A stretch of DNA of 13,929 nt, taken from NCBI GenBank assembly GCA_965657165.1, contig CBFHNG010000045.1, positions 1 to 13,929 of the forward strand, read 5' to 3'. The translations under genes were made by a program, and so were the position numbers. Positions 5,968 through 13,929 of the stretch are shown one piece after another (the stretch's first letter is position 1; each line of letters starts with the position of its first letter). The notes under the pieces were generated by a model, which worked only from the letters and a program-made list of their open reading frames with translations, did no database searches and was not told the origin of the DNA. Source of the DNA: UBA3537 sp965657165 (GTDB lineage Bacteria > Bacteroidota > Bacteroidia > Flavobacteriales > Flavobacteriaceae).

Positions 5968-8900
5968 TCAAGCCATTATTTGATGCAAAAACTGTAGCCC
6001 CTCCTGAATGGAATTTACCTTATTAAAAGTGAGCAGTAACCGCAAACCACTGCGTGTTTGTTTTTCTTTAAGAGTACAGATATTTGGTTGTTTTTGTACA
6101 TAGTTTAAAAGTGTTGCAAATTGAGGGGAGTCAAAGAATTTACTGGTTTGATCTGGGATAAAATACCCCACCATTTTGTGTTGTTTCATCATTATTTTTT
6201 CTAACCCAAATTGCATACCAATCCATTTTATTTTGACACTGTCAAACAAGTCAACAACTTCTGTTGGTAATGGTCCAAAACGATCGATAACTTCCGCTTC
6301 GAATGTTTTGAGTTCAGCATCAGTCTTAAGACCATTTAGAGTGTTATAAAGTCGTAGTCGCTCCGAAATGTTATTCACATAATCATCGGGGAAAAGTAAA
6401 GAAAAATCGGTATCAATCGTCAATTCTTTAACATAGGTTTTTGTAGTATCTTCTGTATTGAACAAGTGTTCAAATTCATTTTCTTTGAGCTCTTCAATAG
6501 CTTCGTTTAGGATTTTTTGATAGGTTTCAAATCCAATATCATTGATAAACCCGCTTTGCTCGCCGCCAAGCAAATCTCCAGCGCCGCGAATTTCAAGATC
6601 TTTCATGGCAATATTAAATCCACTTCCCAAAGCAGTATATTGTTCCAAAGCAGTAATACGCTTTCGTGCATCATCGGTCATTGCATGATAGTCGGGTGTG
6701 ATAAAATAACAAAATGCTTTTTTGTTGCTTCGCCCTACTCGTCCTCGCATTTGGTGAAGATCGCTTAGGCCAAAATTATTTGCATTATTGATAAAAATCG
6801 TATTGGCATTTGGTACATCTAAACCACTTTCTACAATAGTTGTGCTGACTAAAACATCGAATGCGCCATCCATAAAATCGAGCATCAATTGCTCGAGTTT
6901 TTTTCCATCCAATTGTCCATGACCTACCGCAATTTTAGCATCTGGTACCAACCGTTGAAGCATTCCAGCAACTTCTTTGATGTTTTCGATACGGTTATGA
7001 ATAAAAAACACCTGCCCAGCTCTTTGAATTTCATAACTTATAGCATCACGAATGATGGATTCGTTGAGGCGAATCACTTGACTTTCAATAGGAAAACGGT
7101 TGGGTGGCGGCGTGGTAATTACCGAAAGATCACGCGCAGCCATAAGACTAAACTGAAGCGTTCGAGGAATTGGGGTTGCTGTTAGTGTCAATACATCAAC
7201 ATTTTCTTTTAAGGTCTTTAATTTTTCTTTGACTGCCACACCAAATTTTTGTTCTTCATCAACTATTAAAAGCCCTAAATCCTTGAAATTGACAGCCCTG
7301 TTGACCAATTGGTGTGTTCCAATTATAATGTCAATTTGGCCATTTTCCAATTGTTCAAGAGTTTGGCGTTTTTGTTTGGCGGTTTTAAATCGATTTAAGT
7401 AATCAATAGTAACCGGAAACTCTTTTAAACGATTTTTGAATGTTTTGGCATGTTGAAAAGCCAATATTGTAGTAGGTACTAAAACCGCAACTTGTTTGCC
7501 ATTATCTACCGCTTTAAATGCAGCACGAATGGCAACTTCTGTCTTGCCAAAGCCCACATCACCACAAACCAAACGGTCCATAGGGCGCTCGCTTTCCATA
7601 TCTTTTTTGATATCGGCAGTAGCCGTAATTTGATCGGGGGTGTCTTCATACACAAAAGAAGATTCCAACTCCAATTGCATGGCGCTATCGGGACGGTACT
7701 GAAAGCCTTTTTGCAGCTTTCGTTTTGCATACAATTGAATAAGATTAAACGCAATCTCTTTTACACGAGATTTGGTTTTTTGTTTTAGTGTTTTCCACGC
7801 TTTACTGCCGAGCTTATAAATTTTTGGCGGCTTACCATCTTTACCATTAAATTTTGTGATTTTGTGCAACGAATGAATGCTAAGATATAGCACATCACGC
7901 TCGCCATAAATTAACTTAATAGCTTCTTGAAGTTTACCTTCTACATCAATTTTTTTGAGTCCTCCAAAGCGCCCTATTCCATGATCGATATGTGTGACAT
8001 AATCGCCCACTTCAAGACTGTTTAACTCCCGTAAAGTAATGGCTTGTTTTTTGGAAAAGCCATTTTTGAGGTGGAACTTATGATACCTCTCAAAAAGTTG
8101 GTGATCGGTATAACACACAATTTTGTGGTCATGATCGATAAAACCTTGATGTAAAGACAATACAAGCGTTTTGTAATGAACAACCGAATCGTGCTCCTCA
8201 AAAATATCGTGAAAACGTTGTGCTTGTTGCGTATTGGCACAACAGATTATAGTTTGATAGCCATCATTGTGATGTTGATTCAAATCTTGAATGAGCAAAT
8301 TGAATTGTTTATTGAATGAGGGCTGAGGACTTGTTTCAAAATATAATGCATTTGAACTGCTGTCTTGAAACAATACATCCTGTCCAAATTCTACAACTGA
8401 AAATTGAGGCAATAGGTCTTTAAAAATTTGTCCTGTACAAAACAAATCTGATGGCGCACTTTGTTTTACAGTATGTTCTAGCTTATCGAATGCTATAGTT
8501 GCTTTTTCAAACAACAAATCCATAGACCCCAAAAGTGAAGGTAAATTGGAGGAGAACACGGTGGTATCTTTTGAAATATACTCTAAAAACCCAACCCGTT
8601 TTTCGTTATGGTGTTTGTGTTCTATATTGGGAATAATTTGAAGCGCGTTGTGTGTATTTAATGAAAGTTGAGAGGCAATATCAAAGGTACGAATACTCTC
8701 AACCTCATCGCCAAAAAACTCTATTCTGTAGGGGGTGTCGTGAGCAAACGAAAAGACATCAACAATACCTCCACGAACAGAAAACTCTCCAGGGTCAGTC
8801 ACAAAATCAACCCGTTTGAAATGGTATTCAAAAAGGAGATTATTGATGAATTCTATACTTAAATTATCCCCAGAATTGATTTTAAACGTATGGCGATTGA

Positions 8901-9312
8901 GTTCTTTTTTGGAAAGCACCTTTTCAAAAAGTGCATCGTGATAGGTCACCAATAATGCTGGTTTTTTTCTGCTATTTATTCTATTAAGGACCTCGGCTCG
9001 AAGTAAAACATTGGCATTGTCTGTTTCTTCAATTTCGTAGGGTCTTCGGTAACTTCCAGGATAAAAAAGCACATCCTCTGTGGGTAAAATCAGTTCTAAA
9101 TCATTCAGATGAAAAGCAGCGTCTTCTTTGGAGTCAAAAATCAGTAAGAAAGGTTTTTTTTGTTGGCGAAATGCTGCTGCAATTGTAAACGAAAACGCAG
9201 AACCTATAAGCCCTTTAAGTTGAGTTTTTTGTTGAGGAATGGACATACGTTCACACAGTTTTTGAAGTTTCAAAGACTGTACAAATTTTTGAGAAAGCTC
9301 ACTTTTGCTCAA
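5968..9312 (-). CDS. mfd: Transcription-repair coupling factor Mfd (1114 aa)
   Basis: Mfd pushes stalled RNA polymerase off damaged DNA and recruits UvrA for excision repair. The UvrB-like N-terminal module spans about 30-210, including DVLFYPGSYRRPYE. The RNA-polymerase-interacting CarD-like domain is at about 433-490 (EVGDYVTHIDHGIGRF). The helicase core has Walker A GDVGFGKT (584-591), Walker B DEEQ (685-688), TATPIPRTL (711-719) and QMRGRVGRS (854-862). The TRCF domain is at about 960-1060. Its length is close to the 1148 residues of the E. coli protein. The start is TTG at 9312-9310. The codon before it is TAG, so no upstream extension is possible. The first in-frame ATG, at 9246-9244, would drop 22 residues. 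I prefer TTG because the residues before that ATG look coding and a good promoter lies 16 bases upstream. Confidence 0.97.
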   Translation of the reverse strand: MSKSELSQKFVQSLKLQKLCERMSIPQQKTQLKGLIGSAFSFTIAAAFRQQKKPFLLIFDSKEDAAFHLNDLELILPTEDVLFYPGSYRRPYEIEETDNANVLLRAEVLNRINSRKKPALLVTYHDALFEKVLSKKELNRHTFKINSGDNLSIEFINNLLFEYHFKRVDFVTDPGEFSVRGGIVDVFSFAHDTPYRIEFFGDEVESIRTFDIASQLSLNTHNALQIIPNIEHKHHNEKRVGFLEYISKDTTVFSSNLPSLLGSMDLLFEKATIAFDKLEHTVKQSAPSDLFCTGQIFKDLLPQFSVVEFGQDVLFQDSSSNALYFETSPQPSFNKQFNLLIQDLNQHHNDGYQTIICCANTQQAQRFHDIFEEHDSVVHYKTLVLSLHQGFIDHDHKIVCYTDHQLFERYHKFHLKNGFSKKQAITLRELNSLEVGDYVTHIDHGIGRFGGLKKIDVEGKLQEAIKLIYGERDVLYLSIHSLHKITKFNGKDGKPPKIYKLGSKAWKTLKQKTKSRVKEIAFNLIQLYAKRKLQKGFQYRPDSAMQLELESSFVYEDTPDQITATADIKKDMESERPMDRLVCGDVGFGKTEVAIRAAFKAVDNGKQVAVLVPTTILAFQHAKTFKNRLKEFPVTIDYLNRFKTAKQKRQTLEQLENGQIDIIIGTHQLVNRAVNFKDLGLLIVDEEQKFGVAVKEKLKTLKENVDVLTLTATPIPRTLQFSLMAARDLSVITTPPPNRFPIESQVIRLNESIIRDAISYEIQRAGQVFFIHNRIENIKEVAGMLQRLVPDAKIAVGHGQLDGKKLEQLMLDFMDGAFDVLVSTTIVESGLDVPNANTIFINNANNFGLSDLHQMRGRVGRSNKKAFCYFITPDYHAMTDDARKRITALEQYTALGSGFNIAMKDLEIRGAGDLLGGEQSGFINDIGFETYQKILNEAIEELKENEFEHLFNTEDTTKTYVKELTIDTDFSLLFPDDYVNNISERLRLYNTLNGLKTDAELKTFEAEVIDRFGPLPTEVVDLFDSVKIKWIGMQFGLEKIMMKQHKMVGYFIPDQTSKFFDSPQFATLLNYVQKQPNICTLKEKQTRSGLRLLLTFNKVNSIQEGLQFLHQIMA

Positions 9313-9328
9313 CTAAAACTAATTTTTA

Positions 9329-9361
9329 CAAATATAAAACATTAGAACAACCCACCACAAA
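9329..9361 (-). promoter_or_regulatory. Promoter of mfd, Bacteroidota type
   Basis: On the minus strand a TTTG -33 box (9361-9358) is followed by a 21-base spacer and TATATTTG (9336-9329), an exact match to TAnnTTTG. The -7 box ends 16 bases before the TTG start. This is the best complete promoter in the window. It implies a leader of only about 10 bases. Confidence 0.6.
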
Positions 9362-9442
9362 AAATAATTTCAATACAAAACATTATTACCATTTTTAAAA
9401 AAAAATATGTAGGCTTGTAGCTCACCCCAAAACTAAAAAGGC

Positions 9443-9865
9443 ATGACTTTTTCCAAATTATTTGATAGTGGATTCAAAAAACGTAATCAAGACCATTTTG
9501 CAGCAATTGTACGAATTGCAATGGATGACAATGTCATCACAGCAGAAGAAAAGGCGTTTTTGGATCGTTTAGCCAGAAAATTAGACATTTCAAAATTGGT
9601 ATATGATGCCATTTTAGAAGATTATAAATCACACCCGATTAATCCTCCAATTACTTCGGAACGCCGCTTGGAGCGTTTGTTTGATTTGGCGAGAATGGTA
9701 TATGCAGACCATATTAAAGACGAGCATGAAGTTCTAATTTTGACAAAAATTGCCATAGGTCTAGGCTATACAAAAAACCCAAAAGCTATAGTTGATAAAG
9801 CCCTTAATATTGTTGAAGATACTTCAATTGATGTTGAAGAATTTAAAGAAAAAATGAAAAAATAG
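9443..9865 (+). CDS. TerB-like (tellurite-resistance TerB fold) small protein
   Basis: The 140 residues are soluble and mostly helical, with no signal peptide or membrane segment. Two acidic segments stand out: IAMDDNVITAEEKAFLDRLA (about 26-45) and YADHIKDEHEVLIL (about 86-99). They resemble the paired metal-binding loops (D-x-x-I-x-x-E-E) of the TerB-like family. I recognise the pattern, but the match is by eye and the function is unknown. 'Tellurite resistance' is a historical name and should not be read as the function. The gene diverges from mfd across a 130-base gap and converges on tesB, with its stop codon 7 bases from the tesB stop. Its last residues are lysine-rich (EFKEKMKK). A weak TAGGCTTG box lies at 9410-9417, 25 bases before the ATG. 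Confidence 0.75.
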   Translation: MTFSKLFDSGFKKRNQDHFAAIVRIAMDDNVITAEEKAFLDRLARKLDISKLVYDAILEDYKSHPINPPITSERRLERLFDLARMVYADHIKDEHEVLILTKIAIGLGYTKNPKAIVDKALNIVEDTSIDVEEFKEKMKK

Positions 9866-9872
9866 TAGCGCT

Positions 9873-10745
9873 CTATGCATTACGTTCTCCAATAATACGC
9901 ATCAAGCCTTCTTGTGCCACGGAAGCAATTAAGGTTCCATTTTTATCAAAAATACTGCCCCTAGAAAACCCTCTGGAGTTGGAAGCACTTGGACTGTCTA
10001 TTGAATACAACAACCAATTGCTCAAATCAAAATCGCGATGAAACCAAATGGCATGATCCAAACTAGTGTAGAATACTTCTTTGGTGTTGAGTAATTCGCG
10101 ATGTGGCATAGACGCTGGACGAAGGATGTTGTAATCTGATGCATAGGCCAAAAGCTGGTGCTGCAAAGGCTTATTTTTTCCAATTTCCTCTACCGTTTTA
10201 AACCAAATATTATCATATGGCGGACTATTCTTTACCAACTTTGACAGCATATCATCCACTGGTTTAAACTGAAATATTTTAGGTAAAGATGCCTTGTAGC
10301 GTTTGTATGTAGTTGGTAAAATAGTTTTAAACTTTTCAATATGTTCTTCGCTTTTGATGAGATTTTGTGGTGGCAATACGTTGGGCATTGCAATTTGATG
10401 ATTCACACCATCTTGGACTTTTTGAAAAGAAGCAGACATATTGAAAATTGCTTTTTCATTTTGAAAAGCAACAACTCTTCGCGTTGTAAAACTACCACCA
10501 TCTCTAATAATATCAACTTCGTACTTTATAGGAATGTTGAGATCTCCACCCAAAATAAAATAGGCATGCATAGAATGTACAAATCGGTCTTTGGGAACAG
10601 TCTGATAGGCCGCATAAAGCGATTGGGCCAAAACCTGACCTCCAAATACTCTACCCCACGGAGCGCTATAATTGTTGCCAATAAAGGTATAATCGTTGAT
10701 TTTTTTTAGGGTAATTAACTCGATAAGTTCTGAAAGGGCGTTCAT
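9873..10745 (-). CDS. tesB: Acyl-CoA thioesterase II (TesB)
   Basis: Hydrolyses acyl-CoA to the free fatty acid and CoA in the cytoplasm. The 290 residues form a double hot-dog fold, near the 286 of the E. coli enzyme. The N-terminal hot dog includes WGRVFGGQVLAQSL (30-43) and HSMHAYFILGGD (57-68). The C-terminal one includes YASDYNIL and SLDHAIWFHRDF. The active-site triad of the E. coli enzyme (D204, T228, Q278) maps to D204, S228 and Q278 here. Serine replaces threonine, which keeps the hydroxyl. The tail reads VAQEGLMR, the usual family signature. The gene diverges from the DUF456 gene and ends 7 bases from the terB stop. A candidate -7 box is 16 bases upstream. The natural acyl-chain range cannot be read from the sequence. 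Confidence 0.95.
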   Translation of the reverse strand: MNALSELIELITLKKINDYTFIGNNYSAPWGRVFGGQVLAQSLYAAYQTVPKDRFVHSMHAYFILGGDLNIPIKYEVDIIRDGGSFTTRRVVAFQNEKAIFNMSASFQKVQDGVNHQIAMPNVLPPQNLIKSEEHIEKFKTILPTTYKRYKASLPKIFQFKPVDDMLSKLVKNSPPYDNIWFKTVEEIGKNKPLQHQLLAYASDYNILRPASMPHRELLNTKEVFYTSLDHAIWFHRDFDLSNWLLYSIDSPSASNSRGFSRGSIFDKNGTLIASVAQEGLMRIIGERNA

Positions 10746-10761
10746 AGATGATTATTTTTTA

Positions 10762-10769
10762 CAAAAGTA
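10762..10769 (-). promoter_or_regulatory. Candidate -7 box of tesB
   Basis: The minus strand reads TACTTTTG, an exact match to TAnnTTTG, 16 bases before the tesB ATG. No clear TTTG is seen at the usual -33 spacing. Confidence 0.5.
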
Positions 10770-10867
10770 GTATATTTATAATTTTAACATCATAAAATTA
10801 AAACTAATAAAGTGTTAATTTTGTGTAACATTTTTGGCGTTTTTTCGTCTAAAAGTAAACAAATTTT

Positions 10868-11371
10868 ATGGAGCTATTTCTAATTGTTGTTGCTGCAGTT
10901 TTGATGTTACTTGGCGTAATCGGTAGTTTTTTACCTGTATTACCTGGCCCAATAACCAGTTGGTTTGGATTTCTTTTGCTTTACTTTTCACCCCTTATTG
11001 AAGTAAGTAAGAAGTTTTTAATCATTACCCTTATTATTGCCATTATCATATGGGTTTTGGACTACTTTATCCCCGCTATGGGTACAAAAAAGTTTGGAGG
11101 TTCAAGAGCAGGAATGATTGGCACAACAATTGGACTTTTGGTGGGCTTATTCTCCCCAATTCCAGGAGGTATAATTATTGGCCCATTTTTAGGAGCGCTT
11201 TTTGGTGAAATGCTTAACAAAGCCGATTCAAAAACAGCACTTAAAGCTGCTTTTGGATCTTTTCTTGGGTTTTTGACCTCTACTTTTATTAAATTTGTAG
11301 TTGCCGTTATCTACCTCGGAATGTTTGTTTCCATTCTTTGGGAACACAAATCCATTTTTTATAATGGTTAA
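10868..11371 (+). CDS. DUF456 family membrane protein
   Basis: The 167 residues are almost wholly hydrophobic. Likely membrane segments lie at about 2-40 (one or two passes, with GVIGSFLPVLPGP between), 49-70, 83-113 (glycine-rich: GTTIGLLVGLFSPIPGGIIIGPFLGALFGE) and 127-156. The glycine- and proline-rich repeats, LPVLPGP and SPIPGGIIIGP, are what I recognise as the DUF456 pattern. The family has no known function; small size and glycine-rich helices suggest a structural or transport role, which is conjecture. It diverges from tesB over 122 bases and lies 80 bases before the M1 peptidase on the same strand. I find no good TAnnTTTG box at the usual distance. Confidence 0.85.
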   Translation: MELFLIVVAAVLMLLGVIGSFLPVLPGPITSWFGFLLLYFSPLIEVSKKFLIITLIIAIIIWVLDYFIPAMGTKKFGGSRAGMIGTTIGLLVGLFSPIPGGIIIGPFLGALFGEMLNKADSKTALKAAFGSFLGFLTSTFIKFVVAVIYLGMFVSILWEHKSIFYNG

Positions 11372-11451
11372 ATCATTTTAACAAAAAGTTTTATACACAA
11401 TACAATTAATTCAACTATTTTCACAAACATTTTATTCAAAAAAAATCATCT

Positions 11452-13728
11452 ATGAACAAGTATTATTATCTACTGACATGCAGCATTATGTTGTTGTCAA
11501 CATCGCTTTTTTCTCAAGAACAACCGAAATCTGTCTATGATTACAATGCTGCTTTTGGGCACGGATTTTACACCAAAAATGGAACTGCTACACGATCGGC
11601 TAGCGGAAAACCAGGTCATGCCTATTGGCAAAACAGTGCTGATTACAAAATTGACATTCATTTGAATGAAGATACAAAACAATTTACTGGATCTGAGGTT
11701 ATTACCTACACCAATAACAGTCCAGATGCATTGGAATTTTTGTGGGTTCAAGTGGATCAAAACCTATTTAAAAAAGACTCTAGAGGTAATGCAATTATTC
11801 CCTTGAGTGGAAGTCGAAATGGTGCCAAAGGGCAAGATTTTGATGGCGGATACACCATCGGAAATGTTTCTCTAGGATATGAAAGCAAGAGCTTCAAAGG
11901 TTCTTCAAAAAATCGAAAGAAAAATTCCAAAAAGAGAATTTCAAAAGTTGACGCTCAATATGATATTTCTGATACAAGAATGAAAATTTACTTACCAAAA
12001 CCATTGGCAGCCAATGGAGGTAGAATTCATATCAATATTGATTTTTCTTTTACTTCTCCTGATTATGGATCAGACAGAATGGGGGTTTTGGAAACCAAAA
12101 ATGGACGCATTTTCAATCTGGCACAGTGGTATCCAAGAATGTGTGTTTATGACGATGTTTCGGGTTGGAACACATTGCCTTACTTAGGCGCTGGAGAATT
12201 TTATTTGGAATATGGAACATTTGATGTTCATATCAACTCACCAGCCGACCATCTTGTGGTTTGTTCAGGGGAGTTACTAAATCCAGAAGACGTGTATACT
12301 GAAACTCAACTCAAACGATTGGAACAAGCAGCATCGAGTGACGAAACTGTTATTATCCGCTCCGCGGAAGAAATTAATGATCCAAACTCAAGACCACAAG
12401 GCAAAGACCGATTGACATGGAAATTTAGAATTGAAAATTCAAGAGACGTCGCCTGGTCTTCATCAAAAGCATTTATCATGGATGCGGCACGCATCAACTT
12501 ACCTAGCGGTAAAACATCTATGGCCATGTCTGTTTATCCTGTTGAAAGCAATACTATGGATTCATGGGCACGCTCAACAGAATATACAAAAGCATCCGTT
12601 GAACATTATTCAGAAAAATGGTTTGAATACCCTTATCCTGCAGCCATTAATGTTGCCGGAAATCAAGGTGGGATGGAATACCCTGGAATTGTATTCTGTA
12701 GCTGGAAAAGTAAAAATGAAAGACTTTGGGGGGTAACAGATCATGAGTTTGGTCACATTTGGTTTCCTATGATTGTAGGTTCCAATGAGCGTCTTCATGC
12801 TTGGATGGATGAAGGGTTTAATACTTTTATCAATTCGTTAAGTACAGATGCTTTTAATAATGGTGAGTACAAAGAACCTAAGCGAAATATGCATCGTTTT
12901 TCTGGAGTGTTAGTTAATGATAGAATGGAACCAATATATACGGCTCCAGACAATTTAAAAGAACGAAATTTAGGGCTTTTGGCTTACTACAAACCAGGTG
13001 CTGGACTAGAAATGCTTCGCGAACATATTCTTGGAGAAGAACGTTTTGATGAAGCCTTTACAGAATACATCAACCGTTGGGCCTATAAACACCCCACTCC
13101 AGATGATTTTTACAGAACAATGGAAAATGTAAGTGGTGAGGAACTCAGCTGGTTCTGGCGTGGATGGTTTATTCACAATTGGAAATTAGACCAGGCCATC
13201 AATAGAGTTAAATATGAAGATGGTGACCCCTCTAAAGGAGCGATTGTAACCATTGAAAACCTACAGCAAATGCCAATGCCAGTAACTTTGGAATTTACAA
13301 CAGAAAGTGGCGCAAAAACAAGACACACACTCCCAGTAGAAATTTGGAAACGCAACAAAAAATGGACATTCAAATACGATTCTACAGAACCTCTAAAAAG
13401 TGTTGTGATTGATCCAGATTTTGTTTTACCAGATGTGGACTCTAGCAACAACCGATGGACACCAGAAATTGCTGCAGAAAATGCTGAAGATTTAACTGGA
13501 TATTTTGGAGATTATACTTCAGCAGCATTTCCAATGGTCATCACCATTTCTGAAAAGAATGGAGAGCTTGTGGCTACAGCTGAAGGTCAGCCTGCCCTAC
13601 CACTCACCAATGATGGTGGTGGTAAATTCATCTCTGATGAAGCCGGCCTTGAAATGCAATTCAATTCCGATAAAACTAGCTTCGAATTGAATATTGGCGG
13701 ACAAGTCTTTGAATTCAACAAAAAATAA
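11452..13728 (+). CDS. Secreted M1 family zinc metallopeptidase (758 aa)
   Basis: An N-terminal signal peptide (MNKYYYLLTCSIMLLSTSLFS, cut before QEQPK) exports this aminopeptidase-like protein. A beta-rich domain (about 60-350) precedes the gluzincin core. GGMEYPGI (406-413) stands in for the GAMEN motif. The zinc site is HEFGH (431-435) with E454 exactly 18 residues later, and Y512 in the YxK motif is the likely catalytic tyrosine. The core ends by about 600 and a beta-rich segment follows. The final stretch (about 676-758: GYFGDYT..., NGELVATAEGQPALPL, FEFNKK) resembles the small DUF3471-type domain often fused to Bacteroidota enzymes. There is no T9SS-type C-terminal sorting domain and no lipobox. 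A basic insertion lies at 146-165, with ten Lys/Arg in twenty residues. The protein probably digests peptides in the periplasm or outside. An intrinsic terminator follows the stop. Confidence 0.94.
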   Translation: MNKYYYLLTCSIMLLSTSLFSQEQPKSVYDYNAAFGHGFYTKNGTATRSASGKPGHAYWQNSADYKIDIHLNEDTKQFTGSEVITYTNNSPDALEFLWVQVDQNLFKKDSRGNAIIPLSGSRNGAKGQDFDGGYTIGNVSLGYESKSFKGSSKNRKKNSKKRISKVDAQYDISDTRMKIYLPKPLAANGGRIHINIDFSFTSPDYGSDRMGVLETKNGRIFNLAQWYPRMCVYDDVSGWNTLPYLGAGEFYLEYGTFDVHINSPADHLVVCSGELLNPEDVYTETQLKRLEQAASSDETVIIRSAEEINDPNSRPQGKDRLTWKFRIENSRDVAWSSSKAFIMDAARINLPSGKTSMAMSVYPVESNTMDSWARSTEYTKASVEHYSEKWFEYPYPAAINVAGNQGGMEYPGIVFCSWKSKNERLWGVTDHEFGHIWFPMIVGSNERLHAWMDEGFNTFINSLSTDAFNNGEYKEPKRNMHRFSGVLVNDRMEPIYTAPDNLKERNLGLLAYYKPGAGLEMLREHILGEERFDEAFTEYINRWAYKHPTPDDFYRTMENVSGEELSWFWRGWFIHNWKLDQAINRVKYEDGDPSKGAIVTIENLQQMPMPVTLEFTTESGAKTRHTLPVEIWKRNKKWTFKYDSTEPLKSVVIDPDFVLPDVDSSNNRWTPEIAAENAEDLTGYFGDYTSAAFPMVITISEKNGELVATAEGQPALPLTNDGGGKFISDEAGLEMQFNSDKTSFELNIGGQVFEFNKK

Positions 13729-13744
13729 AAATAAATCCCACAAT

Positions 13745-13775
13745 AAAAAAGCGGCCCTAGTGTCGCTTTTTTTTT
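13745..13775 (+). terminator. Intrinsic terminator after the M1 peptidase gene
   Basis: A run of six A bases and GCGGC (13745-13755) pairs with GTCGC (13762-13766) and the U-tract, leaving a 6-base loop. Nine T bases follow from 13767. The stem has one G-T pair. It starts 16 bases after the stop codon. Confidence 0.85.
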
Positions 13776-13818
13776 ATAAATCTATCTTAAAATTAAAACC
13801 ATAAACTACTGTTTTCGT

Positions 13819-13826
13819 TACTTTTA
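13819..13826 (+). promoter_or_regulatory. Weak candidate -7 box of the photolyase gene
   Basis: TACTTTTA matches TAnnTTTG at 7 of 8 positions, 21 bases before the proposed TTG start. There is no clear -33 box. Confidence 0.3.
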
Positions 13827-13847
13827 CGTGTTTAATGGACATGGAGA

Positions 13848-13929
13848 TTGAAAAGAGCTAAAACAAACATCGTCTGGTTGAAACGTGATTTACGCACCCA
13901 AGATCACGAGCCCCTATATCTTGCAGAAA
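13848..13929 (+). CDS. DNA photolyase / cryptochrome family protein, N-terminal part (runs off the right edge)
   Basis: The 27 visible codons read NIVWLKRDLRTQDHEPL after a short basic lead. This is the opening strand of the photolyase/cryptochrome family, whose members use light and FAD to split pyrimidine dimers or act as light sensors. The subtype cannot be told from this piece. In this frame a stop codon lies at 13833-13835. No ATG or GTG occurs between it and the motif, and the only usual start codon is TTG at 13848, giving MKRAKTNIVW. An ATG at 13841 is in another frame and stops after six codons. Upstream is the M1 peptidase terminator, so the gene probably has its own promoter. Family assignment is firm; the start is inferred. 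Confidence 0.85.
   Translation, partial: MKRAKTNIVWLKRDLRTQDHEPLYLAE

Noticed and set aside
9443..9865. Tellurite-resistance operon
   Set aside because: Only a single TerB-like gene is present; no terA, terC, terD or terE neighbours are seen.
13841..13861. ATG at 13841 as the photolyase start, with a frameshift
   Set aside because: It is out of frame and would need a frameshift within seven codons; the in-frame TTG explains the data more simply.

Overview
The window looks like chromosomal DNA of a marine-type member of the Bacteroidota, most probably a flavobacterium. It is AT-rich. Promoter-like boxes match the Bacteroidota -7 consensus TAnnTTTG, there are no clear Shine-Dalgarno sequences, and the genes are typical of the Flavobacteriaceae: lipoprotein-type LD-carboxypeptidase, a large N-terminal domain on a TlpA-like protein, an M1 peptidase without an appended ERAP domain, and a secreted protein with the 'VGxGTxxPDxSAxLDV...GILIPR' N-terminus. 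Genus cannot be fixed from the sequence.

Layout, left to right. (1) 1-251, minus: N-terminal part of a secreted, adhesin- or fibre-like protein. (2) 252-1075: an 824-base stretch without a convincing gene. It holds four small palindromes of one dispersed family, a GC-richer island with a long-range inverted repeat, and AT-rich inverted and tandem repeats. (3) 1076-3139, minus: metG, with a fifth copy of the palindrome inside its reading frame. (4) 3233-4621, plus: ldcA-like lipoprotein and yraN, probably one operon. (5) 4612-9312, minus: mfd followed by a TlpA-like thioredoxin-fold protein. (6) 9443-9865, plus: TerB-like protein. (7) 9873-10745, minus: acyl-CoA thioesterase II (tesB). (8) 10868-11371, plus: DUF456 membrane protein. 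(9) 11452-13728, plus: secreted M1 metallopeptidase, closed by a clear intrinsic terminator. (10) 13848-end, plus: start of a DNA photolyase/cryptochrome.

Most genes are housekeeping: translation (metG), peptidoglycan recycling (ldcA), transcription-coupled repair (mfd), light-driven repair (photolyase), lipid metabolism (tesB), envelope redox and proteolysis. They are tightly packed: yraN and the TlpA-like gene overlap at their 3' ends, and terB and tesB stop 7 bases apart. I see no defence system, prophage, CRISPR array or transposase gene.

The most interesting signal is the palindrome family. Its five copies keep the stem while the stem bases change in pairs, two copies share a 23-base flank, and one copy is translated in frame within methionyl-tRNA synthetase. 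A second, lesser signal is that mfd and the photolyase both seem to start with TTG, and that the candidate promoters leave very short leaders.
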